This document shows positions 11,225-20,236 of a DNA stretch of 64,000 nt, piece after piece (positions within the stretch are counted from its first letter, which is position 1; each line of letters begins with the position of its first letter). Under the pieces are notes generated by a model. That model made no database searches. It was given only the letters and a program-made list of their open reading frames with translations, and was not told the DNA's origin. The DNA comes from an uncultured Sutterella sp. (GTDB taxonomy: Bacteria; Pseudomonadota; Gammaproteobacteria; Burkholderiales; Burkholderiaceae_F). The position numbers and the translations under genes are program-made. The stretch covers positions 1 to 64,000 of the forward strand of contig CAJKCQ010000002.1 in the NCBI GenBank assembly GCA_905198475.1. Direction: 5' to 3'.

Positions 11225-11668
11225 TCAGCGCTCGAGCCCGTACGGCCACTGACTCGTGCCGTACATGTTGAAGACGTGCTTGTAGCCCGAGGCGATCAGG
11301 ATGCGGGCGGCCTTTTCGGCGCGCACGCCCGAGCGGCAGACGACGAGCACTTGGGCGTCCTTGTCGGGCTGGGCGTCGAGCGTCATGCCGAAGCGAAAGC
11401 GCGAGAGCGGCACGTTCACGGAGCCCGCGATGCGCTCCTCGGCGAACTCGTCGGGTTCGCGCACGTCGATCACCACGACGCCCGCGGCCATCATCCTCCG
11501 CGCCTCTTCGGGCGGCACCTTCGCGTAGGCGGGGTCCGAAAAGGTGAGGGGGCGCGAGGGTTGGGGCGAGACGGGTTCGAGGGCCGCTGCATCGGCCGCG
11601 GCGCCCGTCATGGCGGCCGTCACCGCGGCGGCCGCGCAGAGATTCTTGATGTCCTGCATCGTGATCAT
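11225..11668 (-). CDS. exported rhodanese-domain protein
   Basis: A 147-residue single-domain rhodanese. An Ala-rich N-terminal segment up to about residue 29 looks like a Sec signal peptide, so the domain likely acts in the periplasm. The active-site loop is VVCRSGVRAEKAAR, with the persulfide-forming Cys in CRSGVR. VVVIDVREPDEF and RIAGSVNVPLSRF are the usual flanking motifs. Single rhodanese domains carry sulfane sulfur; the partner is unknown. ATG 11666-11668 is used, with ATG 11657-11659 as an alternative. Confidence 0.82.
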   Translation of the reverse strand: MITMQDIKNLCAAAAVTAAMTGAAADAAALEPVSPQPSRPLTFSDPAYAKVPPEEARRMMAAGVVVIDVREPDEFAEERIAGSVNVPLSRFRFGMTLDAQPDKDAQVLVVCRSGVRAEKAARILIASGYKHVFNMYGTSQWPYGLER

Positions 11669-11704
11669 GAAGCTTTGAGAAAGGGAATAAAGTTCAGGGG
11701 CGGG

Positions 11705-11737
11705 CTGCGCCGCCCGGAAGCCTCCGGGGCGGCGCAG
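11705..11737. other. 11-base-pair hairpin in divergent spacer
   Basis: CTGCGCCGCCC (11705-11715) and GGGCGGCGCAG (11727-11737) form a perfect stem between the divergently transcribed rhodanese and SDR genes. It could be an operator-like or RNA structure in either leader; nothing else indicates its role. Confidence 0.3.
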
Positions 11738-11788
11738 GCCGCGGTTCTCCGCATTCTTTCACGCCTTCGACCCTCCCGTCCTCAAGCC

Positions 11789-12631
11789 ATGCCCGCAGAC
11801 GCCGCCCGAATTGAGCACTTCTCCACCTCCACCGCGCCCGTCGCGCTCGTCACCGGCGCCTCGAGCGGCCTCGGTGCGGAGTTCGTGCGACTTGCCGCCG
11901 CCGACGGGTTCCGCGTGATCCTCACGGCGCGCCGCCGGGAGCGTCTTGACGCCCTCGCCGAGGAGCTCGAGCGGCAGACCTCCCGGCCGATGCTTGCGCT
12001 CCCTCTTGATCTTTCGGACCCGGGCGCGCCCGACGAGATCCTTTCGCTCCTCTCGGAACTCAACGTCGTGCCGGAAGTCCTCGTCAACAACGCGGGCTTC
12101 GGCGCCTTCGGGCCGATGGTGGAGATGGACCCGGAGCGGACCGGCCGCATGATCGACCTCAACGTCCGCGCGCTCACGGAGCTCTCAATCCGGATCGGCC
12201 GCGAGATGCGCGACTGCGGCTGCGGGCGGATTCTGAACGTCGCCTCGACCGCCTCCTACCAGCCCTGTCCCTTCATGGGCGTCTACGGAGCGACCAAGGC
12301 GTACGTGCGCTCATTCACCGAGGCGCTCGCCGAAGAGCTCCGCGGCACGTCCGTCACCGCCACGGCCTTCTCTCCGGGACCGACCGCCACGGAATTCGGC
12401 ACCGCGGCGGGGCTCGCCGCCGAAGGCGCGCTTGACCTCTTCGACTTGGAAAAGGCCGAGCGCTCGGCCGCCGACGCCGCCCGCACCGGTTGGATCGCAA
12501 TGAAGGCCGGGCGCCCGGTCGTGATCGACGGGTGGATGAACCGCCTCATCGCCCGCGTCGTCTGGGCGACGCCCGAGCCCCTCGTGCGGCTTCTCGCCGG
12601 ACGGCTCCTTGGGCGGCTCAAAACCGAATAG
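11789..12631 (+). CDS. short-chain dehydrogenase/reductase (SDR)
   Basis: A 280-residue classical SDR. The Rossmann motif is TGASSGLGAEF; NNAGFGAFG and the catalytic Ser with YGATKAYVRSF (Tyr-x3-Lys) follow. I chose ATG 11789 (MPADAARIEHF); the frame is open further upstream but overlaps the divergent rhodanese gene. The SXXGLGAEFVRLAA pattern resembles the YqjQ/DltE-like group that often contains ketoacyl or steroid-like reductases. The C-terminus has a hydrophobic stretch (LIARVVWATPEPLVRLLAG) that could touch the membrane. Substrate unknown; it is monocistronic. Confidence 0.8.
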   Translation: MPADAARIEHFSTSTAPVALVTGASSGLGAEFVRLAAADGFRVILTARRRERLDALAEELERQTSRPMLALPLDLSDPGAPDEILSLLSELNVVPEVLVNNAGFGAFGPMVEMDPERTGRMIDLNVRALTELSIRIGREMRDCGCGRILNVASTASYQPCPFMGVYGATKAYVRSFTEALAEELRGTSVTATAFSPGPTATEFGTAAGLAAEGALDLFDLEKAERSAADAARTGWIAMKAGRPVVIDGWMNRLIARVVWATPEPLVRLLAGRLLGRLKTE

Positions 12632-12884
12632 AAGGCCCTCCGCATCGGGACCCTTTGGCGGCCCCCTTTGGCGGCCTTCTCAGCGGCCTTTTTGAGCGAC
12701 CTTTGCGCATACCTTGCGTCCACTTCGTTTCGTCTAAGGCTTCCTATCTAGGGTGGATCCCTCAGGCGCGCGGGGAGGCCCGAAGGGGCTACCGCATAAT
12801 GAAGGAAAGACAAAAAACGCCGCTCCGCGCGGGGCTCTTCAACCCTTTGCGGCGCGGCAGAAGAGATCAAGCAAAGAGGTTTCC

Positions 12885-13892
12885 ATGCAGCTCAACACCA
12901 TCTCCCGCCGCGGCCTGATCGCCGCCGGCGTCGCCGCCGCCCTCGCGCTCGCCGGCTGCGGCGAGGACAAGGGCTCCGCTCCCGCCGCGAAGAAGGCCGA
13001 ACTGATACCGGTCGGCATCGTGCAGCTCGTCGAGCACGACGCGCTTGACGCCGCGACCCGCGGCATCGTCGACGCCCTCGCCGCCCGCGGCTTCAAGGAC
13101 GGCGTGAACATCAAGCTCGACATTCAGAACGCGCAGGGCGACCAGTCGAACCTCCACAACATCGCCAACCGCTTCGTCTCGAACAAGGACAAGATCATCT
13201 TCGCCGTCGCGACCCCCGCCGCCCAGGCCGTCGCCACCGTCGCGAAGGACACCCCGATCGTGGGCACCGCGATCACCGACTACGTCGCCGCCAAGCTCGT
13301 CAAGAGCAATGAAAAGCCGGGCGGCAACGTCACGGGCGTCTCCGACCTCGGCCCGATCGCCGCGCAGTTCGACCTCCTCATGAAGCTCGCCCCGAACGCC
13401 AAGACGATCGGCACGATCTACAACTCGAGCGAAATCAACTCCGCCGTCCAGGTCGAGATCCTCAAGAAGGCCGCCGCCGAACGCGGCGTCGAGGTGCTCG
13501 AAGCCACCGTCTCGAACGTGAACGACATCCAGCAGGCCGTCGCCTCCCTGAAGGACAAGGTCCAGGGCCTGTACCTCCCGACCGACAACGTGATCGCCTC
13601 GGCGATTCCGGCCCTCGCCAAGGTCGTCAACCCCGCCAAGATTCCCACCGTCGCGGGCGAGATGGGCATGACCTCGGCCGGGTGCCTCGGCTCCATCTCC
13701 GTCGACTACTACGACATCGGCAAGATGACGGGCGAATTGGGCGCCGACATCCTCGAAGGCAAGAAGAAGCCCGCCGACACGCCGATCCAGCACGTCACGA
13801 CCGGCACGCCGGTCTTCAACCTGAAGACCGCCGCCGCGATCGGCATCACCATCCCCGAGGAGCTCAAGAAGGGCGCCAAGCTCTTTGAGTAG
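12885..13892 (+). CDS. ABC transporter substrate-binding lipoprotein (COG2984/TrpX-like)
   Basis: A 335-residue binding protein of the ABC_sub_bind family. The start at ATG 12885 follows an AAAGAGG leader and gives a lipoprotein signal with lipobox LAGC (residues about 22-25), preceded by SRRGL. Family motifs include VTGVSDLGPIAAQFDLLMKLAPNAKTIGTIYN and NPAKIPTVAGEMGMTSAGCLGSISVDYYDIG. The permease and ATPase of the same system follow downstream. TrpX homologues in Gram-positives bind tryptophan, but the wider family has various ligands, so the substrate here is open. Confidence 0.88.
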   Translation: MQLNTISRRGLIAAGVAAALALAGCGEDKGSAPAAKKAELIPVGIVQLVEHDALDAATRGIVDALAARGFKDGVNIKLDIQNAQGDQSNLHNIANRFVSNKDKIIFAVATPAAQAVATVAKDTPIVGTAITDYVAAKLVKSNEKPGGNVTGVSDLGPIAAQFDLLMKLAPNAKTIGTIYNSSEINSAVQVEILKKAAAERGVEVLEATVSNVNDIQQAVASLKDKVQGLYLPTDNVIASAIPALAKVVNPAKIPTVAGEMGMTSAGCLGSISVDYYDIGKMTGELGADILEGKKKPADTPIQHVTTGTPVFNLKTAAAIGITIPEELKKGAKLFE

Positions 13893-13989
13893 CGCCTCGC
13901 GGAGGCGCCGCGCCTGAGATAAAGCGGAGCGACCTGGAGACCGGGAGTTCCCCGATGCGGGACCGGCCTTCACGGCGAAGCTCCGCTTT
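13892..13989 (+). ncRNA. structured spacer between SBP and permease genes (hairpin plus long-range stem)
   Basis: Directly at the SBP stop codon lies GCGCCTC-GCG-GAGGCGC (13892-13908). It is followed by a 10-base stem AAAGCGGAGC (13921-13930) with GCTCCGCTTT (13980-13989). That stem encloses a smaller bulged hairpin, CCGG-GAGT-TCCC to GGGA-CCGG (13941-13966). A T-rich stretch (TTTCTCGTTCTT) follows. The arrangement could be a partial terminator that keeps SBP levels above those of the membrane subunits, or a cis-regulatory RNA. No known riboswitch consensus was recognised. Confidence 0.45.
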
Positions 13990-14147
13990 TTCTCGTTCTT
14001 CCCGCCCCGTGGGGAAGGGCGCCCGGCGCTCGCCGCTCTTCCCGGACCTCCCGGGCAAGCCCCACACATCCCGCAAACCTCTTCCACCAACAAAACCAAA
14101 GAAGGTCCCCCGCGGACCTTCGGCGCGTACCTAGAAAGGAATCACCG

Positions 14148-15032
14148 ATGCTCGATCTCATCATTTCAACCGTCGGCCAGGGCCTGCAGTGGTCCGTCAT
14201 GGCGATAGGCGTCTTCCTCACCTTCCGCATCCTCGACATCGCCGACCTGTCGGTCGAGGGCTCGTTTCCCCTGGGGGCGGCCGTCGCCGCCACCGCGATC
14301 ACCTCGGGGCTCGGCCTCCCGGCGGCCTTCGTCCTCGCCCTCATCGCGGGTTCGCTCGCGGGCTGGGTGACGGGCGTCCTCACGACGAAGCTGCGCATCC
14401 CGGCGCTCCTCGCCGGCATCCTCACGATGATCGGGCTCTATTCGGTGAACCTCCACGTGATGGGGAAGTCCAACATCGGGCTGCTTCAGGACGAAACGGT
14501 CTTCACGATTCTTGAGAACGGCCTCGGGCTCTCCGTCTCGCTGAGCGGCATCGTCGTGGGACTCCTCTTCGCCGTCATCGTTTCGACTGTGATCTACTGG
14601 TTCTTCGGCACCGAGCTCGGCACGGCGATCCGCGCGACGGGCTTCAACCAGCAGATGGCCCGAGCGCAGGGCATCAACACCAACACGATGATCGTGCTCG
14701 GCCTCGTGATCTCGAACGCCCTCGTCGCCCTCTCGGGCGCCACCGTCGCGCAGGCGAACGGCTTCGCCGACGTCGGCATGGGCGTGGGCACCATCGTGAT
14801 CGGCCTCGCCTCGGTGATCATCGGCGAGGTGCTCTTCGCGCCGAAGTCCTTCAAGTCGAGCCTGGTCGCCGTGATCCTCGGCTCCATCGTCTATCGCCTC
14901 GTCATCGCCTTCGTGCTCCAGATGGGCATGCCGCCCAACGACCTGAAGCTCTTCACGGCCGTGCTCGTCGCCTTTGCGCTCTCGCTGCCGCTCATCAAGA
15001 GCAAGGTCGCGGGCCTTCGCCGCGCCTCCTGA
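14148..15032 (+). CDS. ABC transporter permease (COG4120/TrpY-like)
   Basis: A 294-residue, highly hydrophobic inner-membrane protein with about eight to nine membrane segments, of the BPD_transp_2 (branched-chain/TrpY-like) family. The conserved FRILDIADLSVEGSFPLGAA near the N-terminus and TAIRATGFNQQMARAQGIN loop are characteristic of this COG. ATG 14148 has an AAAGGAAT ribosome site. It sits between the SBP and ATPase genes of the same importer, 255 bases after the SBP and 57 before the ATPase. Confidence 0.88.
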   Translation: MLDLIISTVGQGLQWSVMAIGVFLTFRILDIADLSVEGSFPLGAAVAATAITSGLGLPAAFVLALIAGSLAGWVTGVLTTKLRIPALLAGILTMIGLYSVNLHVMGKSNIGLLQDETVFTILENGLGLSVSLSGIVVGLLFAVIVSTVIYWFFGTELGTAIRATGFNQQMARAQGINTNTMIVLGLVISNALVALSGATVAQANGFADVGMGVGTIVIGLASVIIGEVLFAPKSFKSSLVAVILGSIVYRLVIAFVLQMGMPPNDLKLFTAVLVAFALSLPLIKSKVAGLRRAS

Positions 15033-15089
15033 TCCCCCGGACCGGAAGGCTCCCTCCAGAACTGAACACGAACGCAGGAATTAGACGAA

Positions 15090-15881
15090 ATGCTCGAACT
15101 CAAGAACGTGCACAAGACCTTCTTCGCGGGTACGGCGAATGAAAAGAAGGCCCTTCGGGGCGTCACCTTTACGCTCGAGGACGGCGACTTCTGCACCGTC
15201 ATCGGCTCCAACGGCGCGGGGAAGTCCACGACGCTCAACGCCATCGCCGGCACCTTCCCCATCGACCAGGGCTCGATCGTGATCGACGGCCACGACGTGA
15301 CGAAGCTCCCCGAATACAAGCGCGCCGCCTTCATCGGCCGCGTCTTCCAGGACCCGATGCGCGGCACGGCCGCCGGCATGATGATCGAGGAGAACCTCGC
15401 GATCGCCGACCGCCGCGGACAGCGCCCGACGCTCAAGTGGTCCGCGCGCCCCGAGCGCACGGAGTACTTCCGCGAGCTCGTGAAGTCCCTCGGCCTCGGG
15501 CTCGAGAACCGCATGACCGCCCACGTGGGGCTCCTCTCGGGCGGCCAGCGCCAGGCGCTCACGCTGCTGATGGCGACCCTCGTGCGCCCGAAGCTGCTGC
15601 TCCTTGACGAACACACGGCCGCGCTCGATCCGAAGACAGCCGAAAAGGTGCTTGAGATCACGAACCGCATCGTCACCGAGCAGAAGCTCACGACGCTCAT
15701 GATCACGCACAACATGCGCGACGCGCTGCGCTTCGGCAACCGCCTCATCATGATGCACGACGGCCGCCCCATCCTCGACGTGCGGGGCGAGGAGAAGTCG
15801 AAGCTCACCGCGGTGGACCTGCTGCGGTTCTTCGAAAAGGCGGGCGACGGAGTGTCCGACAAGATGCTCCTCGCGAGCTGA
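15090..15881 (+). CDS. ABC transporter ATPase (COG1101/TrpZ-like)
   Basis: A 263-residue single ATPase module: Walker A GSNGAGKST, Q-loop region GRVFQDPMRGTAAGMMIEENL, signature LSGGQRQAL and Walker B LLLLDEHTAALDP. The DEHTAALDP variant is typical of the ATPases that pair with COG2984/COG4120 proteins. It energises import of the ligand bound by the upstream lipoprotein. Ribosome site GCAGGAAT precedes ATG 15090. The operon ends here with two consecutive hairpins. Confidence 0.92.
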   Translation: MLELKNVHKTFFAGTANEKKALRGVTFTLEDGDFCTVIGSNGAGKSTTLNAIAGTFPIDQGSIVIDGHDVTKLPEYKRAAFIGRVFQDPMRGTAAGMMIEENLAIADRRGQRPTLKWSARPERTEYFRELVKSLGLGLENRMTAHVGLLSGGQRQALTLLMATLVRPKLLLLDEHTAALDPKTAEKVLEITNRIVTEQKLTTLMITHNMRDALRFGNRLIMMHDGRPILDVRGEEKSKLTAVDLLRFFEKAGDGVSDKMLLAS

Positions 15882-15958
15882 TGCCCAGGCGCCTCAGCCT
15901 TGGGTCCTGAGCGCCCGGCATCCGTGAGGGCGGCGCCTCTCTCTTGAAGGGAGGCGCC
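15880..15958 (+). terminator. tandem hairpins ending the COG2984-type ABC operon
   Basis: First hairpin: GATGCC/GGCATC (15880-15885 with 15917-15922), GGCGC/GCGCC and TCAG/CTGA in between, starting at the stop codon. Second: GGCGCCTC (15932-15939) with GAGGCGCC (15951-15958). Neither has a T run. Confidence 0.55.
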
Positions 15959-16114
15959 TCACGCGGAGCCGGGCGTTCTGCCGCCGTCCTTTGTTCCGGA
16001 GAAGTTGGCGGGCGCGCCGGTGGATCCGCCCTTCGACGTTCCTTTTGACGCCCCGTTGACGTTCCGGCGGGAGAATCCCCAACCTCTCCTCATTCAACCG
16101 CAAATTCTCCCGCC

Positions 16115-17359
16115 ATGACCTCTTCGGAAGACAAAACGACCGGCGCCGCCCGCCCGCAGCTCCGGGCCGGCCTCGACCGCCCCGGCATCCCGCGCACCGT
16201 CTGGGCGCTCGGCTTCGTCTCGCTCCTGATGGACGTCTCCTCGGAAATGATCCACGCGCTCCTGCCGCTCTTCATGGCGGGGACGCTCGGTGCGAGCGCC
16301 ATGATGATCGGCCTCGTCGAAGGCGTGGGCGAGAGCGCCGCCCTCGTCGCCAAGGTCTTTTCGGGCGCGATCGCGGACCGCTTCGGACACCGCAAGCTCC
16401 TCGTGCTTCTGGGCTACGGACTCGGCGTTCTCGCCAAGCCCGTCTTCGCGCTGGCCGACCAGATCTGGATCGTGCTCGCCGCGCGCTTCTTCGACCGCAT
16501 CGGCAAGGGCGTGCGCGGCGCGCCCCGCGACGCGATCGTCGCGGCCGTGACGCCCAAATCCATCTGGGGCGCGGCCTATGGGCTGCGGCAGTCGCTCGAC
16601 GCCGCGGGCGCCTTCGTGGGGCCGGCGATTGCGAGCCTCTGCCTCTGGTTCTGGACCGAGGACTTCCGCACGATCTTCTGGGTGGCGCTCATTCCAGGCG
16701 CGCTCTGCATCCTCACGATTCTCTTCGGCGTCGAGGACGACGCGGACCGGGCGGTGAAGATGAAGCCCGCCCCCACCGGGATCCGGGAGTTCTTCGCCGT
16801 CCGCTCGCCCCTCTTCACGCAGGTGCTCGTCCTCGGCGTGATCTTCTCGCTCGCGCGCTTCTCGAACGCCTTCCTGGTGCTGCGCGCCGCCGACTGCGGG
16901 ATTCCGACCGCGGCCGTGCCGCTCCTGATGGTCGGGATGAACCTCGTCTTCTCGCTCTCCTCCTACCCGGTCGGGCGGCTCGCCGACCACATGGATCCGA
17001 TGAAGCTCCTCGCCCTCGGGCTCATTCTGCTCGCCGCGGGCGACGTCGTGACGGCGCTCTTCGCGACGCCCGCCGGGATCATCGCCGGCGTCGTGCTCTG
17101 GGGGCTCCATCTCGGCGCGACGCAGGGCGTGTTTTCGCTCCTCATCGCGGAGTCGGCGCCCGAAGAGAAGCGCGCCACGGCCTTCGGGCTCTTCAACTTT
17201 GCGAGCGGCGCGGCGATCCTCTTCGCCGGGCTCTTCGCGGGGTTCCTGTGGGACGAAGTCGGGGCGGCCGCCACCTTCTGGGGCGGTGCGGTCTTCGCGC
17301 TTGCGGCCGTTGTGCAGACGCTGCGGGTGAGAAGCCGCACGCGGTTCGGGCAGACCTGA
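16115..17359 (+). CDS. MFS transporter
   Basis: A 414-residue major facilitator with about 12 membrane segments. It contains the A-like motif GAIADRFGHRKLLVLLGYG after segment 2, and FFDRIGKGVRGAPRDAIVA, which is typical of a widespread subgroup of uncharacterised MFS proteins (COG0477) whose first segment reads FVSLLMDVSSEMIHALLPLF. Transported compound unknown. A short GC-rich spacer separates it from the convergent response-regulator gene. No regulator or enzyme adjoins it to suggest a substrate. Confidence 0.85.
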   Translation: MTSSEDKTTGAARPQLRAGLDRPGIPRTVWALGFVSLLMDVSSEMIHALLPLFMAGTLGASAMMIGLVEGVGESAALVAKVFSGAIADRFGHRKLLVLLGYGLGVLAKPVFALADQIWIVLAARFFDRIGKGVRGAPRDAIVAAVTPKSIWGAAYGLRQSLDAAGAFVGPAIASLCLWFWTEDFRTIFWVALIPGALCILTILFGVEDDADRAVKMKPAPTGIREFFAVRSPLFTQVLVLGVIFSLARFSNAFLVLRAADCGIPTAAVPLLMVGMNLVFSLSSYPVGRLADHMDPMKLLALGLILLAAGDVVTALFATPAGIIAGVVLWGLHLGATQGVFSLLIAESAPEEKRATAFGLFNFASGAAILFAGLFAGFLWDEVGAAATFWGGAVFALAAVVQTLRVRSRTRFGQT

Positions 17360-17400
17360 TCGGGTGCCGGGACCGGCGCCTCACCGGGACGCGCGTCCTC

Positions 17401-18039
17401 TCAGAGCGCGAGCTCCTTGGTGAGCGCCTGGAACTGGCGCAGGTTGTGCACGCGCAGCTTGTGGTAGAGGTTGTTGCGGTGTCCCTGGACGGTCCGCTCC
17501 GAGAGCGAAAGGTGCTCGGCGATGTCGCGGTTCGCAAGGCCCTGCGCGAGGAGGCGCGTCACCTCACGCTCGCGCGGACTCATCTGCCGGATCACCTCTG
17601 CGGCCTCGTCCGCGGTGAGCCCGCCCTCGGCCTGCGCGGCGCTGATGCGCGCGGCCGCCTCTATCGCCGTCGTGAGGGCTTCGGCGTCCACGGGCTTCTC
17701 GAGAAAGTCGTAGGCGCCCATCTTGAGCGTGCGCACGGCGGTGGGGACGTCGGCGTGTCCGGTGATGAAGATGATCGGGAGCGTGAGGTTCAGCTCCTTC
17801 ATCCGGCTCTGGAGTTCGAGCCCGGACATGCCCGGCATGCGGATGTCGAGAAGCAGGCACCCGGGCGGAGTTGAGGAATAGGACTTCATGAATTCCTGCG
17901 CGCCGGCGTAGGCTTCGGTGCGCCACCCCTTGCAGGCGAGCATGAAGGCGAGGGCGTTCCTCACCTCCTCGTCGTCGTCGACGATGCGTATGAGCGATGT
18001 GCGCTTGAGGTTCTCGAGCGTCTCGTCGGCTGCGGTCAT
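17401..18039 (-). CDS. response regulator, FixJ/TtrR type
   Basis: A 212-residue two-component response regulator. The receiver domain has the phospho-acceptor Asp in LLLDIRMPGMSGLEL, the Thr in FITGHADVP and the Lys in FLEKPVD. A LuxR-type helix-turn-helix follows (MSPREREVTRLLAQGLANRDIAEHLSLSERTVQGHR). It is encoded 58 bases after the sensor kinase gene on the same strand, so the pair is probably cotranscribed. The obvious target is the divergent flavoprotein-cytochrome operon starting at 20237. Confidence 0.93.
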   Translation of the reverse strand: MTAADETLENLKRTSLIRIVDDDEEVRNALAFMLACKGWRTEAYAGAQEFMKSYSSTPPGCLLLDIRMPGMSGLELQSRMKELNLTLPIIFITGHADVPTAVRTLKMGAYDFLEKPVDAEALTTAIEAAARISAAQAEGGLTADEAAEVIRQMSPREREVTRLLAQGLANRDIAEHLSLSERTVQGHRNNLYHKLRVHNLRQFQALTKELAL

Positions 18040-18097
18040 TTTGAGCTTTCCGGTTCGTTGAGTTTCAGTTGATTTGTTGTCTCTCTTGCGGGACGCT

Positions 18098-19957
18098 TCA
18101 TGCGGTCGGCAGCGTCACCCGGGCGACGAGGCCGCCCTTGGGGCGCGGCTCGAAGACGAGGTGTCCGCCCGAGGCTTCGGCGATTGCGATGGCGATCGGG
18201 ATGCCGAGGCCCTGGCCGGCCGACTTGCTCGTGATGAGGGGCGTCGTGAGGTTGACGAAGTCCTCCCTCGAGAGCTGCCGGCCGGTGTTTTCAACGACGA
18301 TCTCGATCACGCCCGAAGTTTCCGGCGGCACGCGGGCATAGATGTTCACCGCGGGCTTCTCGGCGCTCACCATCGCGCCCGAGGCGGCCTCGAAGGCGTT
18401 CTTCAGAAGGTTGTTGAAGAGGAGCTCGATCTCGAGCCCGTCGCCGCGCACGACGACGCCGTAGAGGCCCTGGTTGGAGAACTTGACGCCGCCCGTCATC
18501 TCCGAGGAGAGTCCGCCGTAGACGCGCTCAACCGCATCGAAGAGCGTCACCGCCTGGTCGCGCCTCTGCTGGTTCTTCGAGTACCCGCGCACGCGCGCGA
18601 CGATCTCCTTCGTGCGCTCGACGCCCTTCAGGATCCCCGCGCGGCTCATTTCGAGCATCTGCAGGTTGAGGGAAGGTTGCTTCAAGAGCTCCTTCATGCC
18701 CTCGCAGTAGTACTGCACGGCGGCGAGCGGCTGTGCGAGCTCGTGGGCGATGAGGTTGGAGAGCTGCCCCACCACGGTCGCCTTCTGCATGCGCTCCATG
18801 CGGGCGCTGAGTTCGTTGACGCGCGCCTGCGCGGCCTGCTCCTCGGCGATCGAGGCCCGGAGCTCGGCCGTGCGGCGCCGTACGAGGTAGGCGACCCGCC
18901 AGCTGTGGAGCCCGAGGCCGAGAACGAGGAGCCCCGCGAGGATGCAGTCGACGACGTGCGTGAGCACCCACTGCTTCACCGTGGGTTCGCGCAGATAGGC
19001 GTAGTTCTCGATCTTGAGCTCCCGGTAGAGCCGGTCCACGGGCCGCAGGTCGGTTGCGACCCCCCAGTGGTGCCCCGGCGCGATTTCGGGGATCGAGAGC
19101 AGGGTCTTGGCGATCACGTGGGCGGCGCCCGGCGCCGAGCCCTGCATGACGGAGACCATGATGTTGGGGTATGTGCGCGAGGTGTGCGCGCAGTGCAGCG
19201 TCGGATCTTGGCGCGGTTCGAGCACCCGGTAGCGGGCGCGGACTTCCGGCGCGAGGCTCTCGAGCCAGCACGCGCGCACCATCGCGACGTCGGCTTCACG
19301 CGTGTCGAGCCGCCGCGCGATCGAGCCGTTCTCGCTGTCGCCCGTGTAGTGGACGTCGCCGAAGAAGTGCTCCGGGTCGAAGCCGCGCACCGCGATTTCC
19401 CCGAGGGCCGTGCGGTAGCTCATGAAGGCCGAGGGGTAGCTCGCCGAGAGGCGCGATCCCTGGAGGTCCGCGATCGTCTGGAAGCGGTCGTCGTCGCTTC
19501 TCACGAGGATCGCCGTCGCGACGCCCGTGTTGGGATTGGGCTGGAGCTCGGTGATGAGGGTTGCCACCGCGATCGCGCCGTAGGGCCTGAGCCTCATGCT
19601 GAATCCCGAGCTCGCGATGAAGACGTCGATGCCGCCCGTCTTGATGAGGTGCTCGAGCTCGGTCCATGGCACGCGGGGATTCACCTCGACCGGATAGGGC
19701 GCGAAGGCGAGCTGAATCGTTTCAAGCGTCCGCCGGAGCGCGAGCGTCGTCTCGGGCGTCTCCCAGAGCGAGATGATGCCGACCCGCAGGGGACGGGACT
19801 GGTAGAGCTTCGCCGTCGCGCCCGAAATGCCGTCGAGACCGCCCGGCGCGGCCGAAGAGGCGCTCTGGGACGCCGCCCCTTCGGCCGAGGCTCCGGCCGC
19901 GCCGAACGCAAGAAGCGCGGCGGCCCAAAGGAGGTGGACGAGAAGCGGGCGGATCAT
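18098..19957 (-). CDS. sensor histidine kinase with PhnD-like periplasmic sensor (TtrS-like)
   Basis: A 619-residue membrane sensor. An N-terminal signal (MIRPLLVHLLWAAALLAFGA) leads into a roughly 300-residue periplasmic domain of the phosphonate-binding-like type, as in the tetrathionate sensor TtrS. One membrane segment (WVLTHVVDCILAGLLVLGLG) follows, then the kinase core: H-box LIAHELAQPLAAVQYY, N-box LLFNNLLKNAFEAA and G-box GQGLGIPIAIAIAEASGG. I use ATG 19957; a TTG start at 19984 adds 9 residues. Being divergent from a reductase operon implies sensing of that reductase's substrate or another electron acceptor. No tetrathionate reductase genes are present. Confidence 0.9.
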   Translation of the reverse strand: MIRPLLVHLLWAAALLAFGAAGASAEGAASQSASSAAPGGLDGISGATAKLYQSRPLRVGIISLWETPETTLALRRTLETIQLAFAPYPVEVNPRVPWTELEHLIKTGGIDVFIASSGFSMRLRPYGAIAVATLITELQPNPNTGVATAILVRSDDDRFQTIADLQGSRLSASYPSAFMSYRTALGEIAVRGFDPEHFFGDVHYTGDSENGSIARRLDTREADVAMVRACWLESLAPEVRARYRVLEPRQDPTLHCAHTSRTYPNIMVSVMQGSAPGAAHVIAKTLLSIPEIAPGHHWGVATDLRPVDRLYRELKIENYAYLREPTVKQWVLTHVVDCILAGLLVLGLGLHSWRVAYLVRRRTAELRASIAEEQAAQARVNELSARMERMQKATVVGQLSNLIAHELAQPLAAVQYYCEGMKELLKQPSLNLQMLEMSRAGILKGVERTKEIVARVRGYSKNQQRRDQAVTLFDAVERVYGGLSSEMTGGVKFSNQGLYGVVVRGDGLEIELLFNNLLKNAFEAASGAMVSAEKPAVNIYARVPPETSGVIEIVVENTGRQLSREDFVNLTTPLITSKSAGQGLGIPIAIAIAEASGGHLVFEPRPKGGLVARVTLPTA

Positions 19958-20060
19958 GGTGGAAGGCGCGTAAGGCGTTTGCAAAAGGTATTGCCGGAAG
20001 TTTAGACGGCCGCAGGTTTTCGCAGGCGATGTGCAGTCGGCAGGGAGCGCGGAGCGTCTT

Positions 20061-20105
20061 TGACGCGCGTCAGGCTACTCGAGTATCTCGACAGTAATGA
20101 TTGTC
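20061..20105. promoter_or_regulatory. cluster of palindromes upstream of the flavoprotein operon
   Basis: Three dyads lie in 45 bases between the divergent sensor kinase and flavoprotein genes: perfect TGACGCGCGTCA (20061-20072), perfect TACTCGAGTA (20076-20085) and imperfect GACAGTAATGATTGTC (20090-20105). Any may be the binding site for the FixJ-type regulator. This is pattern only. Confidence 0.4.
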
Positions 20106-20236
20106 TCAGTTCGGAAGAAAGCCTCAAGCAAAGGCAGTTCGAAAGGATTGAATCTCTTCAGGACGCACGGACGGCGCCGCAGGTCCCGCAGCGGGATCCG
20201 GATGCCGTTCGAGGAACACAAGAAAGGAGAAGAATC

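Noticed and set aside
12885..15881. Assignment of the ABC system as a tryptophan transporter with symbols trpXYZ
   Set aside because: The families match, but ligand specificity varies in this group and no tryptophan-related leader was identified.
17401..19957. True tetrathionate-sensing TtrSR
   Set aside because: No ttrABC genes in the window; similarity is of domain layout only.
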